Part shown: in pieces, positions 1 to 8,835 of the stretch
How the letters are laid out: each line of letters begins with the position of its first letter
Position numbering within the stretch: the first letter of the stretch is position 1
Origin: an uncultured Rickettsiales bacterium
Lineage (GTDB): Bacteria > Pseudomonadota > Alphaproteobacteria > Rickettsiales > UBA1997
Assembly: GCA_944391005.1 (NCBI GenBank)
Contig: CALXSB010000119.1
Coordinates: 1 to 33,678 of the forward strand
DNA length: 33,678 bases
Direction: 5' to 3'
The notes under the pieces: generated by a model
The model's input: the letters and a program-made list of their open reading frames with translations, nothing else
What the model was told of the DNA's origin: nothing
The model's database searches: none
Position numbers and translations under genes: made by a program

Positions 1-196
1 AAATAAATTATATAATTAATAAACAATAAATTAAAGATTTAGCAACTCATCTTTAATCAGCACATAATAAGTTCGGATACTGTATAGTATTAGGTAAGAG
101 GAGATAAAAGTCAAGGGGAAAATGAAATATTTTTATAATTAATTTTTAAAAATAAATTAAATAATAATTTTGCTATTTAGGAATTTAAATATTTTC

Positions 197-225
197 TTGC
201 TTTTTTAATAGAATAATCAATAATT
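197..225 (+). promoter_or_regulatory. Possible promoter of aspS
   Basis: TTGCTT (197-202) is followed after 17 bases by ATAATT (220-225), 26 bases before the aspS ATG. The -35 hexamer matches the one seen before the phosphohexomutase gene. The region is so AT-rich that chance matches are likely. The rest of 1-250 holds no gene I can support, only an 8-bp inverted repeat (TTAAAGAT 31-38 / ATCTTTAA 49-56). Confidence 0.3.
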
Positions 226-250
226 GTATTGTTAAATAATTAATTTTGAT

Positions 251-2029
251 ATGACAAAATATAGAACACATACGTGTAATGAGTTAAGAATTGCCAATGT
301 TGGTGATAATGTTAAGCTAAGCGGTTGGGTGCATTCAATAAGAGACCACGGCGGACTTTTATTTATTGATTTAAGAGATAATTATGGAATAACTCAATGT
401 GTTATTAATGTTGAACAGGATAAAGAATTAATAGAACTAGCTTCAAAGCTTACTCTTGAAAGTGTTATTACAATAGAAGGAATAGTTGTTGCAAGAAGTA
501 AAGAAACTGTTAATCCAGAATTAAATACAGGTGAAATTGAAGTTCAATTAAAAAAGATAGAGATAGAAAGCAAGGCGGAACAGATACCTTTTCAAATAGC
601 GGACGAAACTCAAAATTATCCTGAAGATTTAAGATTAAAATATAGATACTTAGACCTTAGAACTAAAAAAATGCATAGAAATATTGAGATGAGATCCAAT
701 GTTATTGATGCAATGAGAGAAGAAATGAAAAAACAAGGTTTTTTAGAATTTCAAACTCCTATTTTGACTTCGTCATCCCCTGAGGGAGCTAGAGATTTTT
801 TAGTTCCAAGCAGAATACATCAGGGAAAATTTTATGCTTTGCCACAGGCACCGCAACAATTTAAACAATTATTAATGATTGCAGGTTTTGATAAATATTT
901 TCAAATAGCACCATGCTTTAGAGATGAGGGAACAAGAGCTGACAGATTATTGTATTTTTATCAATTAGACATGGAAATGTCATTTGTTGAGCAGGAAGAT
1001 GTATGGGACGTAATGGAACCTGTTATGATAAATATATTTAAAAAATTTAGACCTGAAAGAAAAATAAATGATAAGTTTCCTAGAATTAAATATTGGGATG
1101 CGATGTTGAAATATGGAACAGACAAACCAGATTTAAGAAATCCAATTGAAATTTGCGATGTTTCCAATGTATTTAGAGGGTCTAACTTTGCAGTATTTGC
1201 TAAAGCACTTGAAAGCAGCAATAAAGTTGTTGTTAGGGCAATTCCTGCACCACAAACAAGTGAGAAACCTAGAAGTTTCTTTGATAAAATGGTTGCCTAT
1301 GCAATTGAAGAAGGTGCTAAAGGTTTAGGATATATAACTTGGACAAAGGAAGGTGAGGCAAAAGGACCTGTTGCAAAATTTTTGGATCAAGATAAACTTG
1401 AACAACTTAAGAAAATTGCAAAACTTGAAAACGGCGATACGCTATTCTTTTCTTGCGGGTCAAAAGTTGAAGCCTCAAAATTGGCCGGAAAAGTCAGAAC
1501 AAAACTTGGAAATGAATTAGGTTTAATTGATAAAGAATCCTATGCTTTCTGTTGGATTGTTGACTTTCCATTTTATGAAATTAATGAAGAAACGGGAGCT
1601 TTAGATTTTGCACATAATCCGTTTTCAATGCCTCAAGGTGGTCTTGATGCTTTAAATAATACAGAAGATCCATTAGATATATTGGCATATCAATATGATG
1701 CTGTATGCAACGGTTATGAACTTGCCAGTGGTGGTGTTAGAAATCATAGACCAGAAATTATGTATAAAGCTTTTGAAAAAGTTGGTTATCCAAAAGAGGC
1801 CGTTGACGACAAGTTTGGTGGTATGGTTAATGCATTTAAATATGGTGCCCCACCTCATGCAGGATCTGCATTCGGAATTGAAAGAATTATTATGCTTCTC
1901 CTTGACGAAGAAAATTTAAGAGAGGTTACAGCTTTCCCTACAAATGGTAAGGGTGAAGATTTAATGATGAATGCACCTAGTGCTGTAAACGAAATGCAGT
2001 TAAGAGAATTGCATATTAAATTAAGATAA
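251..2029 (+). CDS. aspS: Aspartyl-tRNA synthetase (bacterial type, probably non-discriminating)
   Basis: Class II synthetase that charges tRNA-Asp in the cytoplasm. At 592 aa it has the usual bacterial length. An N-terminal OB-fold anticodon-binding domain (about 1-110) is followed by the class II core, a GAD insertion (about 290-420) and the C-terminal motif 3 region with FGIER and the [12 protein letters not shown] segment typical of bacterial AspRS. His33, in RDHGG, is the residue type linked in the family to relaxed specificity (AspRS that also makes Asp-tRNA-Asn for GatCAB); discriminating enzymes such as E. coli have Leu there. No gatCAB genes are in the window, so the non-discriminating role is inference. 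There is no clear Shine-Dalgarno sequence before the ATG. A strong hairpin follows the stop codon. Confidence 0.97.
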   Translation: MTKYRTHTCNELRIANVGDNVKLSGWVHSIRDHGGLLFIDLRDNYGITQCVINVEQDKELIELASKLTLESVITIEGIVVARSKETVNPELNTGEIEVQLKKIEIESKAEQIPFQIADETQNYPEDLRLKYRYLDLRTKKMHRNIEMRSNVIDAMREEMKKQGFLEFQTPILTSSSPEGARDFLVPSRIHQGKFYALPQAPQQFKQLLMIAGFDKYFQIAPCFRDEGTRADRLLYFYQLDMEMSFVEQEDVWDVMEPVMINIFKKFRPERKINDKFPRIKYWDAMLKYGTDKPDLRNPIEICDVSNVFRGSNFAVFAKALESSNKVVVRAIPAPQTSEKPRSFFDKMVAYAIEEGAKGLGYITWTKEGEAKGPVAKFLDQDKLEQLKKIAKLENGDTLFFSCGSKVEASKLAGKVRTKLGNELGLIDKESYAFCWIVDFPFYEINEETGALDFAHNPFSMPQGGLDALNNTEDPLDILAYQYDAVCNGYELASGGVRNHRPEIMYKAFEKVGYPKEAVDDKFGGMVNAFKYGAPPHAGSAFGIERIIMLLLDEENLREVTAFPTNGKGEDLMMNAPSAVNEMQLRELHIKLR

Positions 2030-2054
2030 TGTTTATTTAATTCTAATATTAAAT

Positions 2055-2087
2055 TTTTCCCACGAGCATAATTTATTCGTGGGAAAA
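2055..2087. terminator. Bidirectional intrinsic terminator between aspS and the phosphatase gene
   Basis: TTTTCCCACGA (2055-2065) pairs with TCGTGGGAAAA (2077-2087), an 11-bp perfect stem with an 11-base loop. T/A tracts flank the GC core on both sides, so it can terminate both convergent genes. The phosphatase stop codon (2089-2091) starts just beyond the stem. Confidence 0.85.
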
Positions 2088-2088
2088 T

Positions 2089-4227
2089 TTATAAAAAACT
2101 TTTTAATATGTTATGACCTGTTTTTTGTAATTCCATATTATTGTTTTGTTTATATTTTTCTTGAAAGTAATTATCTTTTGAATTTTGTTTATTATCTTTT
2201 TCAATATTATCACTCTTATACTCTTCCAAACTTCTTGCAAGGTTGGATTTAATTTGCTGTTTTTCAATAAAGTCGTATTCTTCAACATCATTGTTTAAAT
2301 TTTGATCAAAATATTTGTCTGTTTTTGATAAAATAAAATTTCTACAATTACAAAAACGGACATAGGAGATAAATTTTTGAATTTGAGCATCTTTATTTAA
2401 TCCAACGCCATTTGATGGCCTTTCTAATATATAAGAAGATTGTTTATATATATTTGATAGGTCAATATTTTTTGTATTTTTATAATAAGTTGTAATTGCT
2501 TTTGTAAAAATTTTATTATCAAATATTTTATCCGGTTCTTTAGAACTTTTAAATGTATTGTATGGATATACACCATAACTTCTACATGCATCAAAATCGT
2601 TTACTATTCTTTTTTTATTTGAAAGGTCTGTGCATGAACACGACAATACTGATAAAAAGTTTGACTCATGTCCAATGCACTGATTGCAAATTATATTATT
2701 TTCTTTATACATTTTTGAAAATCTTTGCCAAAAGCCAATTGGATTGTCAGTATATAAATTATACATTATTCCAATAAAATTATTTTCATCGTCGTAATAT
2801 CCATATTTGCTAGCAATTATTTTGTCATTTATTAAATTGCCTTGATTATTAATATTTGTTTTTAGCATTCCATCAAGCATAATAGTTCTTAATTGTATCA
2901 TTTCTTCAACGGAAAATGTCTTTTTTATATTGTTTAATATATTTTTTATTAATTCATCTTCTATTGAAAAATCTGAATAGGCAACAAGACCAAATAAATC
3001 CATATTTTCATTAAATATAAAATTATATATTTTATCATATAGATTTTTTGATTCTTTATTGTTGAATTCCCTTATAATAGATTCTTTTATTCTTTCAAAA
3101 TACTCATTATTAACATTATGCATATTTAAAAAAGAAATAAATAGCATAGCAACATCATGTTCGCTAAATATAGAATGTGTTGCCAATATTGGATTTCCGT
3201 TGTTTTTTATTAAATATCCACTTGAAATATAACCTTTATGGAGCATTCTAGCTATTACTGGTTTATATAAATCATAAGCATACGCACCATTTTGTTTATT
3301 AACTTTTGCATTCTTGCTTCTACAATCATCAGCTTCATGATTTCCAATAATTATATGTATTGGTAATTCTTTATTTGAATATTCGTTTTTATAAGCTTCA
3401 CATAATTTTTCTAAAAATAGAAGACTTATTAAACTTTCTTTGCCTCTATCAACTATATCACCTAAATGAAAGAATGAACCATTATAGTCGGGATTAATGA
3501 ATGGTGTTGGTATAACACAAAAACAATTATTAACATAATTATTTATTAAAAATATTTCTTCATTATTAAAATTAAGATTATATGTTTTAAGAAGCTTAAT
3601 TAAGGCATCAACGTTATTTCCGTTTAAAGGATTAATATTGTTGTATTTAAAAAATTTTAATATTTTAAAGGATTCTATTGTTGATATATGCTTATTTACA
3701 ATTATTTTGAAATTATTATAAAAATAACTTGTTATTTCTTTAACTAGTGGTTTGTCGTTATCTCCTATGCAATCTAAAACGTCTTCTAAGCTGTGATATT
3801 CTCTAGTCCCATCAATATATTTAACTAACCAGTCATTATAGACGTATAAAATATTTTTAATAGAAGATTCTATCTCTGTTTTTATTGTTGCTAAAGTTCT
3901 CAAAAGACTTTTATAATTATCCATATAATTATATTTTTTAATATTAAAATCTTCTAAGAAAATATCATCTTTTATACTATAGTATGTATATTCACCTTTT
4001 TTTATTATAGCAACGCCGGATTCAAGAATTGATATTAATTCAGATATAAAATCGCCATGAGTATCAGATATAAATGCTATTTTATCCCATTTCTCCTTAT
4101 CATTCATAAAAATACTACACTTATCATAGCATAATTCAAGAAAATCAATTTGTTCATCAATTTTTAATTGAGATATATCAATGACTTCACTATTAAAACT
4201 AGATTTGACATATGGATACATACTCAT
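2089..4227 (-). CDS. PPP-family (calcineurin-like) metallophosphoesterase with a large insertion
   Basis: A 712-aa protein carrying the metal-binding motifs of phosphoprotein phosphatases: SDTHGD (54-59, the GDxHG-type motif), GDIVDRG (256-262), GNHE (295-298), and a later His in ATHS (about 350). The GDxVDRG form is characteristic of PPP Ser/Thr or diadenosine-tetraphosphate phosphatases. Motifs 1 and 2 are about 200 residues apart instead of the usual 25-35, so a mostly helical, Asn/Lys/Ile-rich domain is inserted there. About 350 residues follow the core, with a Cys-rich patch near 560-580 and a charged, Asn-rich tail. No signal peptide or membrane segment is visible, so it is probably cytoplasmic. 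Substrate unknown. AGAGG sits only one base before the first ATG but seven before Met3 (start 4221), which I think is the real start. Confidence 0.8.
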   Translation of the reverse strand: MSMYPYVKSSFNSEVIDISQLKIDEQIDFLELCYDKCSIFMNDKEKWDKIAFISDTHGDFISELISILESGVAIIKKGEYTYYSIKDDIFLEDFNIKKYNYMDNYKSLLRTLATIKTEIESSIKNILYVYNDWLVKYIDGTREYHSLEDVLDCIGDNDKPLVKEITSYFYNNFKIIVNKHISTIESFKILKFFKYNNINPLNGNNVDALIKLLKTYNLNFNNEEIFLINNYVNNCFCVIPTPFINPDYNGSFFHLGDIVDRGKESLISLLFLEKLCEAYKNEYSNKELPIHIIIGNHEADDCRSKNAKVNKQNGAYAYDLYKPVIARMLHKGYISSGYLIKNNGNPILATHSIFSEHDVAMLFISFLNMHNVNNEYFERIKESIIREFNNKESKNLYDKIYNFIFNENMDLFGLVAYSDFSIEDELIKNILNNIKKTFSVEEMIQLRTIMLDGMLKTNINNQGNLINDKIIASKYGYYDDENNFIGIMYNLYTDNPIGFWQRFSKMYKENNIICNQCIGHESNFLSVLSCSCTDLSNKKRIVNDFDACRSYGVYPYNTFKSSKEPDKIFDNKIFTKAITTYYKNTKNIDLSNIYKQSSYILERPSNGVGLNKDAQIQKFISYVRFCNCRNFILSKTDKYFDQNLNNDVEEYDFIEKQQIKSNLARSLEEYKSDNIEKDNKQNSKDNYFQEKYKQNNNMELQKTGHNILKSFL

Positions 4228-4254
4228 GCCTCTTAGGTTTTTAAACTATCAAGA

Positions 4255-4284
4255 AGTATAAAACAATTATTTTAAAATTAGCAA
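4255..4284 (-). promoter_or_regulatory. Probable promoter of the metallophosphoesterase gene
   Basis: On the minus strand TTGCTA (4284-4279) is followed after 18 bases by TATACT (4260-4255), a good -10 hexamer, about 28 bases before the start codon. Confidence 0.5.
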
Positions 4285-4308
4285 GTAATTTTATTTTTAT
4301 TTTAAAGT

Positions 4309-4337
4309 TTGCTTTTTATTTTTTTATATCATATATT
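4309..4337 (+). promoter_or_regulatory. Probable promoter of the phosphohexomutase gene
   Basis: TTGCTT (4309-4314), a 17-base spacer and TATATT (4332-4337) lie 27 bases before the ATG. This is a near-consensus sigma-70-type promoter, back to back with the promoter of the divergent phosphatase. Confidence 0.55.
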
Positions 4338-4364
4338 TCAGGTAGTTAAACAATAAATAATATT

Positions 4365-5747
4365 ATGAATAAATCTCATGAAATCAAATCAAATGTTTTA
4401 AAGGCTTATGATATAAGGGGTGTTGTTGATAAAGAAATAAGCGAAGTTGATGCTTATTTTGTTGGAAGATCGTTTGGCACAGTATTGAGACAAAGAAATA
4501 AAAAATCTTGTGTTTTGGGATACGATGGAAGACATACTTCACCTCTATATTCAAAAGAAACAGCAAGAGGTTTATCAGAATCTGGAATAGATGTTATAAT
4601 AATTGGATTAATGCCTACTCCAGGTGTTTATTTTGCAATGAAATATTTAAATACAGATGCTGGATTTATTATAAGTGCATCTCACAACCCTAAGGAATAT
4701 AACGGCTTTAAAATGCTAACTCAAGAAGGACCTTTTTGGGGTGATGATATTCAAGAATTAGGCAGAATTTCAAAAAGCGGTGATTTTGCTGATGGAAAAG
4801 GAACTATAAAAGAAGATAAAAATATAAGAAACGAATATATAAAATTTTTAGTTAGTCAATTTAAACCCGGCAAAAAAACATTAAACGTTGTATGGGATGC
4901 AGGAAATGGTGCCGACGGTGCAATTCTTGAAGATGTTATAAAACAGCTGCCAGGAAAACAAAAGGCAATTTTTGCAAATGTTGATGGAGATTTTCCTAAC
5001 CATCATCCAGATCCTTCTGTTGCAAAAAACATGGAAGCATTGCAAAAAGAAGTTGTTGAGGGAAAATATGATTTAGGCATTGCTTTTGATGGAGATGGCG
5101 ACAGATTGGGCGTTGTTGATTCAACTGGATACGTTTTATATGGAGATCAACTATTGCTTGTTTTTGAAAGAGAATATCTAAAAACTCATAAGGGTGAAAA
5201 AGTTATGTCCGAAGTAAAAGCTAGCAAGGTATTATATGACGACATAGCAAAAAATGGCGGAGTTCCAGTTATGTGGAAACCAGGACACTCAACTATAAAA
5301 GCTAAAATGGCAAGTGATAATATAAAATTAGCAGGCGAAACAAGCGGCCATATTTATTGGGGTGAAAACCACAATTTTGATGATGGAATTTATAGTTCAA
5401 TGAAATTGCTTAATATCTTAAGCAATAGCGATGAAACATTGCACGATATAATTGCATCATTACCTAAAGTTTATGCAACGGCTGAAATTAGAGCAACAGT
5501 TGGTGATGAAAGAAAATTTGAAATTTCACAACAATTAGCTGAAAAATTAAAAAAAGAAGGCAGAGACTTTGTTGGTGTTGACGGTGTTAGAGCAAATATG
5601 CCTGATGGATGGTGGCTAGTTAGGGCATCAAATACGCAGCCTGATTTGACTTTAAGATGTGAAGCACTAAGTCCTGAAGGACTTGAGAAAGTTAAAGCTG
5701 ATTTAGTTGAACAATTGAAAGCATTTGGAGTTGATGTAAAATTATAA
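4365..5747 (+). CDS. Phosphomannomutase/phosphoglucomutase (AlgC-type phosphohexomutase)
   Basis: Interconverts hexose-6-phosphate and hexose-1-phosphate in the cytoplasm, supplying GDP-mannose or UDP-glucose for surface polysaccharide. The 460-aa length matches the AlgC/ManB group. All four family signatures are present: the phosphoserine loop SASHNP (catalytic Ser106), the Mg-binding loop DGDGDR (242-247), the sugar-binding GETSGH (324-329), and the phosphate-binding RASNTQP (420-426). The N-terminal AYDIRG is typical of the PMM/PGM subgroup. Whether mannose or glucose phosphate is preferred cannot be read from the sequence. Monocistronic: its own promoter upstream and a strong terminator downstream. 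The nearby prepilin-like genes do not suggest a specific pathway. Confidence 0.93.
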   Translation: MNKSHEIKSNVLKAYDIRGVVDKEISEVDAYFVGRSFGTVLRQRNKKSCVLGYDGRHTSPLYSKETARGLSESGIDVIIIGLMPTPGVYFAMKYLNTDAGFIISASHNPKEYNGFKMLTQEGPFWGDDIQELGRISKSGDFADGKGTIKEDKNIRNEYIKFLVSQFKPGKKTLNVVWDAGNGADGAILEDVIKQLPGKQKAIFANVDGDFPNHHPDPSVAKNMEALQKEVVEGKYDLGIAFDGDGDRLGVVDSTGYVLYGDQLLLVFEREYLKTHKGEKVMSEVKASKVLYDDIAKNGGVPVMWKPGHSTIKAKMASDNIKLAGETSGHIYWGENHNFDDGIYSSMKLLNILSNSDETLHDIIASLPKVYATAEIRATVGDERKFEISQQLAEKLKKEGRDFVGVDGVRANMPDGWWLVRASNTQPDLTLRCEALSPEGLEKVKADLVEQLKAFGVDVKL

Positions 5748-5767
5748 TTAAATTATAATTAAATTAC

Positions 5768-5805
5768 TGTAGCGTTGAATGCGAAATCAACGCTACATTA
5801 TTTTT
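5768..5805 (+). terminator. Intrinsic terminator after the phosphohexomutase gene
   Basis: TGTAGCGTTGA (5768-5778) and TCAACGCTACA (5787-5797) form a perfect 11-bp stem with an 8-base loop, followed by a T-rich tail. The convergent pilin-like gene ends inside that tail and may use the same hairpin. Confidence 0.9.
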
Positions 5806-6538
5806 ATATGTCAATCATATGCCAGCTTTCATCACATACGTTTTCATCCTCTATAGCCTCATCATAACTGACATTCCCATAGCTATCAGTGCTTGGTATA
5901 ACACAATCGCTTCTCATACTTCCTTTATTATATTCTCCATCATCCATTTTATCATCAATGTTTTTTAATATTTTTGCTGGCATTCTATCTTCACTTTTTC
6001 CATATCCGCTCGGATTTAAAACTAAAAAATTTTTGTTATTAGTTCCATAATCAAACCTAGATGCATCATTTTCAACTTCGCCACTTCTATAATAATAGCT
6101 TGCATTTTTTATAATTTTTGAAAACATTATGTTATAGTCCGAAGAAAGTCTAAAATCAATAATTCCATCTAAACCAAGCTCGGCAAGAGATAAGTCTGGA
6201 TAAAATACTGTGTCATAACTATTATAGCCGTCATTTATATCATTAAAATGGCTTGCAGGTAAAGAATCGCTATAATTCAAAATTCCATCTTTATTAGTAT
6301 CACCCGGCAGTCTATTGTAATCAGTATAAAATGTCAAAGCCGCCTGTTTCATATTTTTAATTTCGGTCATTAAAGCTCTTGCTCTAGCACTCTCTATAAG
6401 AGATTGTCCACCTGTAATACCTGCTACAAGTAAACCTATTATTATAAGAACAATAGAAAGTTCTATAAGAGAAAATCCTGATTTTTTATTTTTGATACTA
6501 AAATACTGTATGCAATTATTACTGTTTAACCCTTGCAT
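5804..6538 (-). CDS. Type IV pilin-like protein with N-terminal prepilin cleavage site
   Basis: A 244-aa protein with a 21-residue basic leader ending KKSG, then FSLIELSIVLIIIGLLVAGI. This is the class III (prepilin peptidase) signal: cleavage after Gly21, Phe at +1, Glu at +5, then a hydrophobic helix. A helical stretch with ARALMTEIKNMKQA and a YNRLPGD segment follow, as in pseudopilins of the GspG/PilE type. The C-terminal half is rich in Tyr/Asp/Ser and has two Cys near the end (SDC, NVCD) that could form a disulfide loop. It is expected in the inner membrane or in a pilus/pseudopilus fibre. No assembly genes (ATPase, PilC, PilD) are in the window. An 82-bp repeat starts just upstream; on this strand it contains TTGTTT-17-TATATA, a plausible promoter. 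Confidence 0.85.
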   Translation of the reverse strand: MQGLNSNNCIQYFSIKNKKSGFSLIELSIVLIIIGLLVAGITGGQSLIESARARALMTEIKNMKQAALTFYTDYNRLPGDTNKDGILNYSDSLPASHFNDINDGYNSYDTVFYPDLSLAELGLDGIIDFRLSSDYNIMFSKIIKNASYYYRSGEVENDASRFDYGTNNKNFLVLNPSGYGKSEDRMPAKILKNIDDKMDDGEYNKGSMRSDCVIPSTDSYGNVSYDEAIEDENVCDESWHMIDI

Positions 6539-6539
6539 T

Positions 6540-6621
6540 TATTATATCCATTATTATTTTATATAAATTTACTATATACATTTTAAAAATGTAAAAAACA
6601 AGGAATATATGAGAAAATAGA
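6540..6621. repeat. 82-bp intergenic repeat, copy 1
   Basis: 81 of 82 bases are identical to 28569-28650 in the same orientation; the only difference is one A/T in the stretch after TTTTATAT. It contains a dyad, TACATTTT-A-AAAATGTA, and then AAGGAATATATG, which resembles a Shine-Dalgarno plus start followed by AGA AAA TAG (a three-codon ORF). It begins two bases upstream of the pilin-like start codon and lies 136 bases before bL36 on the other strand. Confidence 0.9.
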
Positions 6622-6690
6622 ATAGGTTTAAAATTGAATTTTGAAAAATGTATTTTTTGATAAATATAAGACCTAGAGTTAAAATTTTTC

Positions 6691-6719
6691 TTGATTTTTA
6701 AATTAAAATGAAATATCTT
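6691..6719 (+). promoter_or_regulatory. Probable promoter of rpmJ (and possibly clpX)
   Basis: TTGATT (6691-6696), a 17-base spacer and TATCTT (6714-6719) lie 38 bases before the bL36 start codon. Confidence 0.45.
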
Positions 6720-6757
6720 AGCAAGGTATATGTATTTTATAATAATAAGGTATAGAA

Positions 6758-6910
6758 ATGAAGATAGTTGGATCTATAAAAAATTTAAAAAACAGGGATA
6801 AAAATTGTAAAGTCGTTAGAAGAAAAAAAAGTAAAAGAGGCGGCGGTAAGAAGAGTGTTTTAGTTATTATAAACAAAGTAAACCCTAGATTTAAGGCGTC
6901 TCAAGGTTGA
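6758..6910 (+). CDS. rpmJ: 50S ribosomal protein bL36 (zinc-free type) with a basic insertion
   Basis: A 50-aa reading frame that begins [20 protein letters not shown] and ends [13 protein letters not shown]. It matches the 41-aa zinc-independent bL36 of alphaproteobacteria at both ends (SLKSLKNRHRDCxVVRRK ... VINKxNPRFKARQG). Between them sits an extra stretch of about nine residues, rich in Lys, Arg, Gly and Ser (about 23-33), not seen in the standard form. It has one Cys (Cys17) and lacks the CxxC...CxxxxH zinc site of C+ bL36. AAGG lies eight bases before the ATG. clpX follows after 24 bases, so the two are probably co-transcribed. Structural component of the large ribosomal subunit. Confidence 0.88.
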   Translation: MKIVGSIKNLKNRDKNCKVVRRKKSKRGGGKKSVLVIINKVNPRFKASQG

Positions 6911-6934
6911 TATTCATAATTCAATAAGGATAAT

Positions 6935-8182
6935 ATGGATAAAAAGGATTTATGCTGTTCTTTTTGTGGAAAATCTCAAAAAGAGGCAAAGAAATTAATT
7001 GCTGGACCTGGCGTTTGTATTTGCGACGAATGTATTAAATTGTGTTATGATGTTATGGAACACGAATTAAAAGATAATTCAACCGAATTATCTTTTAATA
7101 AAAACAATTTAAAACCTAAAGAAATATTAGCCTTTTTAAATGATTATGTAATAGGGCAAGACAAAGCAAAAAAAATTTTATCAGTAGCTGTTTACAATCA
7201 TTATAAAAGAATAAATAATTTAAATGATAAAGATAATGATGTAGAAATTAGTAAATCTAATATTTTAATAATAGGTTCTACTGGTTCTGGTAAAACATTA
7301 TTGGCTCAAACACTAGCAAAAATTTTAGATGTTCCTTTTGCCATAGCAGATGCTACAACATTAACAGAAGCTGGATATGTTGGAGAAGATGTTGAAAATA
7401 TTATATTAAAGCTTCTACAAAATGCCGATATGAATGTTGCTAAAGCAGAAAGAGGTATAATATATATTGACGAGATAGATAAAATTGGTAGAAAAAGTGA
7501 AAATCCATCTATTACTAGAGATGTATCAGGTGAGGGGGTTCAACAGGCATTATTAAAGTTAATTGAAGGCACAATAGCAAATGTTCCTCCGCAGGGCGGT
7601 AGAAAACATCCTAATCAAGAATTTATAAAAGTTAATACAAGCAATATATTATTTATTTGTGGCGGTGCCTTTGTAGGACTTGATAAAATAATAGCTGAAA
7701 GAAGCAAAGATACAACAATAGGCTTTGGTGCAAAAGTAAAAGTTAAGGATGACAAAAAGTTAAAAGAATTAATAAAAGATGTAGAAACTGACGATTTAAT
7801 AAAATTTGGTTTAATTCCTGAATTGGTTGGAAGATTACCTGTTATTTGCACAATTGATGATTTAACAGAAGACGATTTAATTAGAATATTAAAAGAACCT
7901 AAAAATTCTATAGTTAAGCAATTTCAAAAATTATTTGAACTTGAAGGTGTTTCTTTAGAATTTGAAGAAGACGCATTAAAAGAAATAGCAAAAAAGGCGA
8001 TTAAAAGAAAAACAGGAGCAAGAGGTTTAAGAGCTATAGTTGAAAATTTATTACTTGATATAATGTTTGATATTCCTTCTGAGAATGATATTGAAAAAGT
8101 AATAATTACTAAAGAATGCATTACTGAAAAAGCACAGCCTAAGCTAATTCTTAAAAAGGAAAGTAATATAAATAAAAAATAA
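6935..8182 (+). CDS. clpX: ATP-dependent Clp protease ATP-binding subunit ClpX
   Basis: AAA+ unfoldase that feeds tagged proteins to ClpP in the cytoplasm. 415 aa, the normal length. The N-terminal zinc-binding domain has the four-Cys ligand set (Cys8, Cys11, Cys30, Cys33). Walker A is GSTGSGKT (114-121), with Ser instead of the more usual Pro. The pore loop GYVGED (147-152), Walker B IIYIDE (175-180) and the RKH loop (223-225) are all present, followed by the C-terminal small AAA+ domain with KTGARGLR. No clpP or lon is adjacent, unlike the common clpP-clpX-lon order; here it follows bL36. AAGG five bases before the ATG supports the start. A terminator follows. Confidence 0.97.
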   Translation: MDKKDLCCSFCGKSQKEAKKLIAGPGVCICDECIKLCYDVMEHELKDNSTELSFNKNNLKPKEILAFLNDYVIGQDKAKKILSVAVYNHYKRINNLNDKDNDVEISKSNILIIGSTGSGKTLLAQTLAKILDVPFAIADATTLTEAGYVGEDVENIILKLLQNADMNVAKAERGIIYIDEIDKIGRKSENPSITRDVSGEGVQQALLKLIEGTIANVPPQGGRKHPNQEFIKVNTSNILFICGGAFVGLDKIIAERSKDTTIGFGAKVKVKDDKKLKELIKDVETDDLIKFGLIPELVGRLPVICTIDDLTEDDLIRILKEPKNSIVKQFQKLFELEGVSLEFEEDALKEIAKKAIKRKTGARGLRAIVENLLLDIMFDIPSENDIEKVIITKECITEKAQPKLILKKESNINKK

Positions 8183-8209
8183 AAATTTAGATTATTAAAA
8201 ATAAAAATT

Positions 8210-8241
8210 AAATCCTCACTAATTTTATGGTGAGGATTTTT
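8210..8241. terminator. Bidirectional terminator between clpX and the OB-fold gene
   Basis: AAATCCTCAC (8210-8219) pairs with GTGAGGATTT (8230-8239) over a 10-base loop and is followed by more T. Its A/T flanks allow function in both directions between the convergent genes. Confidence 0.85.
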
Positions 8242-8261
8242 AAAATAAAATTATAATTAAA

Positions 8262-8675
8262 TTAGTTTTGTTTTATGATTTTTAAATTTTTAACTTCAAT
8301 TTCATCTCTTTCAAAAGTATTTCTATCATATTCACCAGAAATCTCAACTAAAGTTTTTTCATTTACATTTTCTAATAGATAATTTCTTTTATGATCAATT
8401 TCTATTTCAATTTCTCCTGTTGAGTCCTTAAATAAGAATTTTTCGCCTCTAATTTTTTTTACAATATAGCCTTGTAAAATTACATAATCGTCATCGTGTT
8501 GTGCACTTAGTTCTTTAATAGTTAATCTTTGTGCACCAAGGAATGGACTATTTGTAGTAGCTTCGGCTACATTGCTATTTTCAACAGGACCTTGGTAATG
8601 TTCTTTTGCATTAACATTAGCAGCAGTTAGACCAATAATAACAAATAAAACAAAAATAAAACTTTTTTTAATCAT
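8262..8675 (-). CDS. Secreted BOF (bacterial OB-fold, YgiW/YdeI-like) protein
   Basis: A 137-aa protein with a Sec signal peptide (hydrophobic residues 5-19, likely cleavage after AxA near residue 23) and a C-terminal OB-fold. The signature of the BOF/NirD-YgiW-YdeI family is clear: LSAQHDDDYVILQGYIVKKI, then FLFKDSTGEIEIEID (about 81-95) and VEISGEYDR. Family members are periplasmic and linked to stress tolerance in enterobacteria; the ligand is unknown. It has its own AT-rich upstream region (8676-8835) and shares the terminator with clpX. Confidence 0.85.
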   Translation of the reverse strand: MIKKSFIFVLFVIIGLTAANVNAKEHYQGPVENSNVAEATTNSPFLGAQRLTIKELSAQHDDDYVILQGYIVKKIRGEKFLFKDSTGEIEIEIDHKRNYLLENVNEKTLVEISGEYDRNTFERDEIEVKNLKIIKQN

Positions 8676-8835
8676 ATATATTTTAATTATTAATATTATC
8701 TACAGTGTAAAAATTACTAAAGTAAAAGTCAACATAATTAGGATATATTCGCTAATTATACTAATTACGTTATTGATAGATGCAGTATCTTCAATATTCC
8801 GATTATATAATTTTTTTAATTAAACACTATTTATA

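Noticed and set aside
122..142. Six-codon leader peptide with a good Shine-Dalgarno sequence before aspS
   Set aside because: AAGGGGA precedes ATG AAA TAT TTT TAT AAT TAA, but there are no Asp codons and no attenuator hairpin, so no support for a regulatory leader.
4228..4364. Riboswitch or T-box in the divergent promoter region
   Set aside because: Only promoter-like hexamers are seen; no conserved structured RNA elements.
6609..6620. Real gene start in the 82-bp repeat (AAGGAATATATG)
   Set aside because: The frame stops after three codons in both copies; at most it is a remnant or part of a regulatory site.
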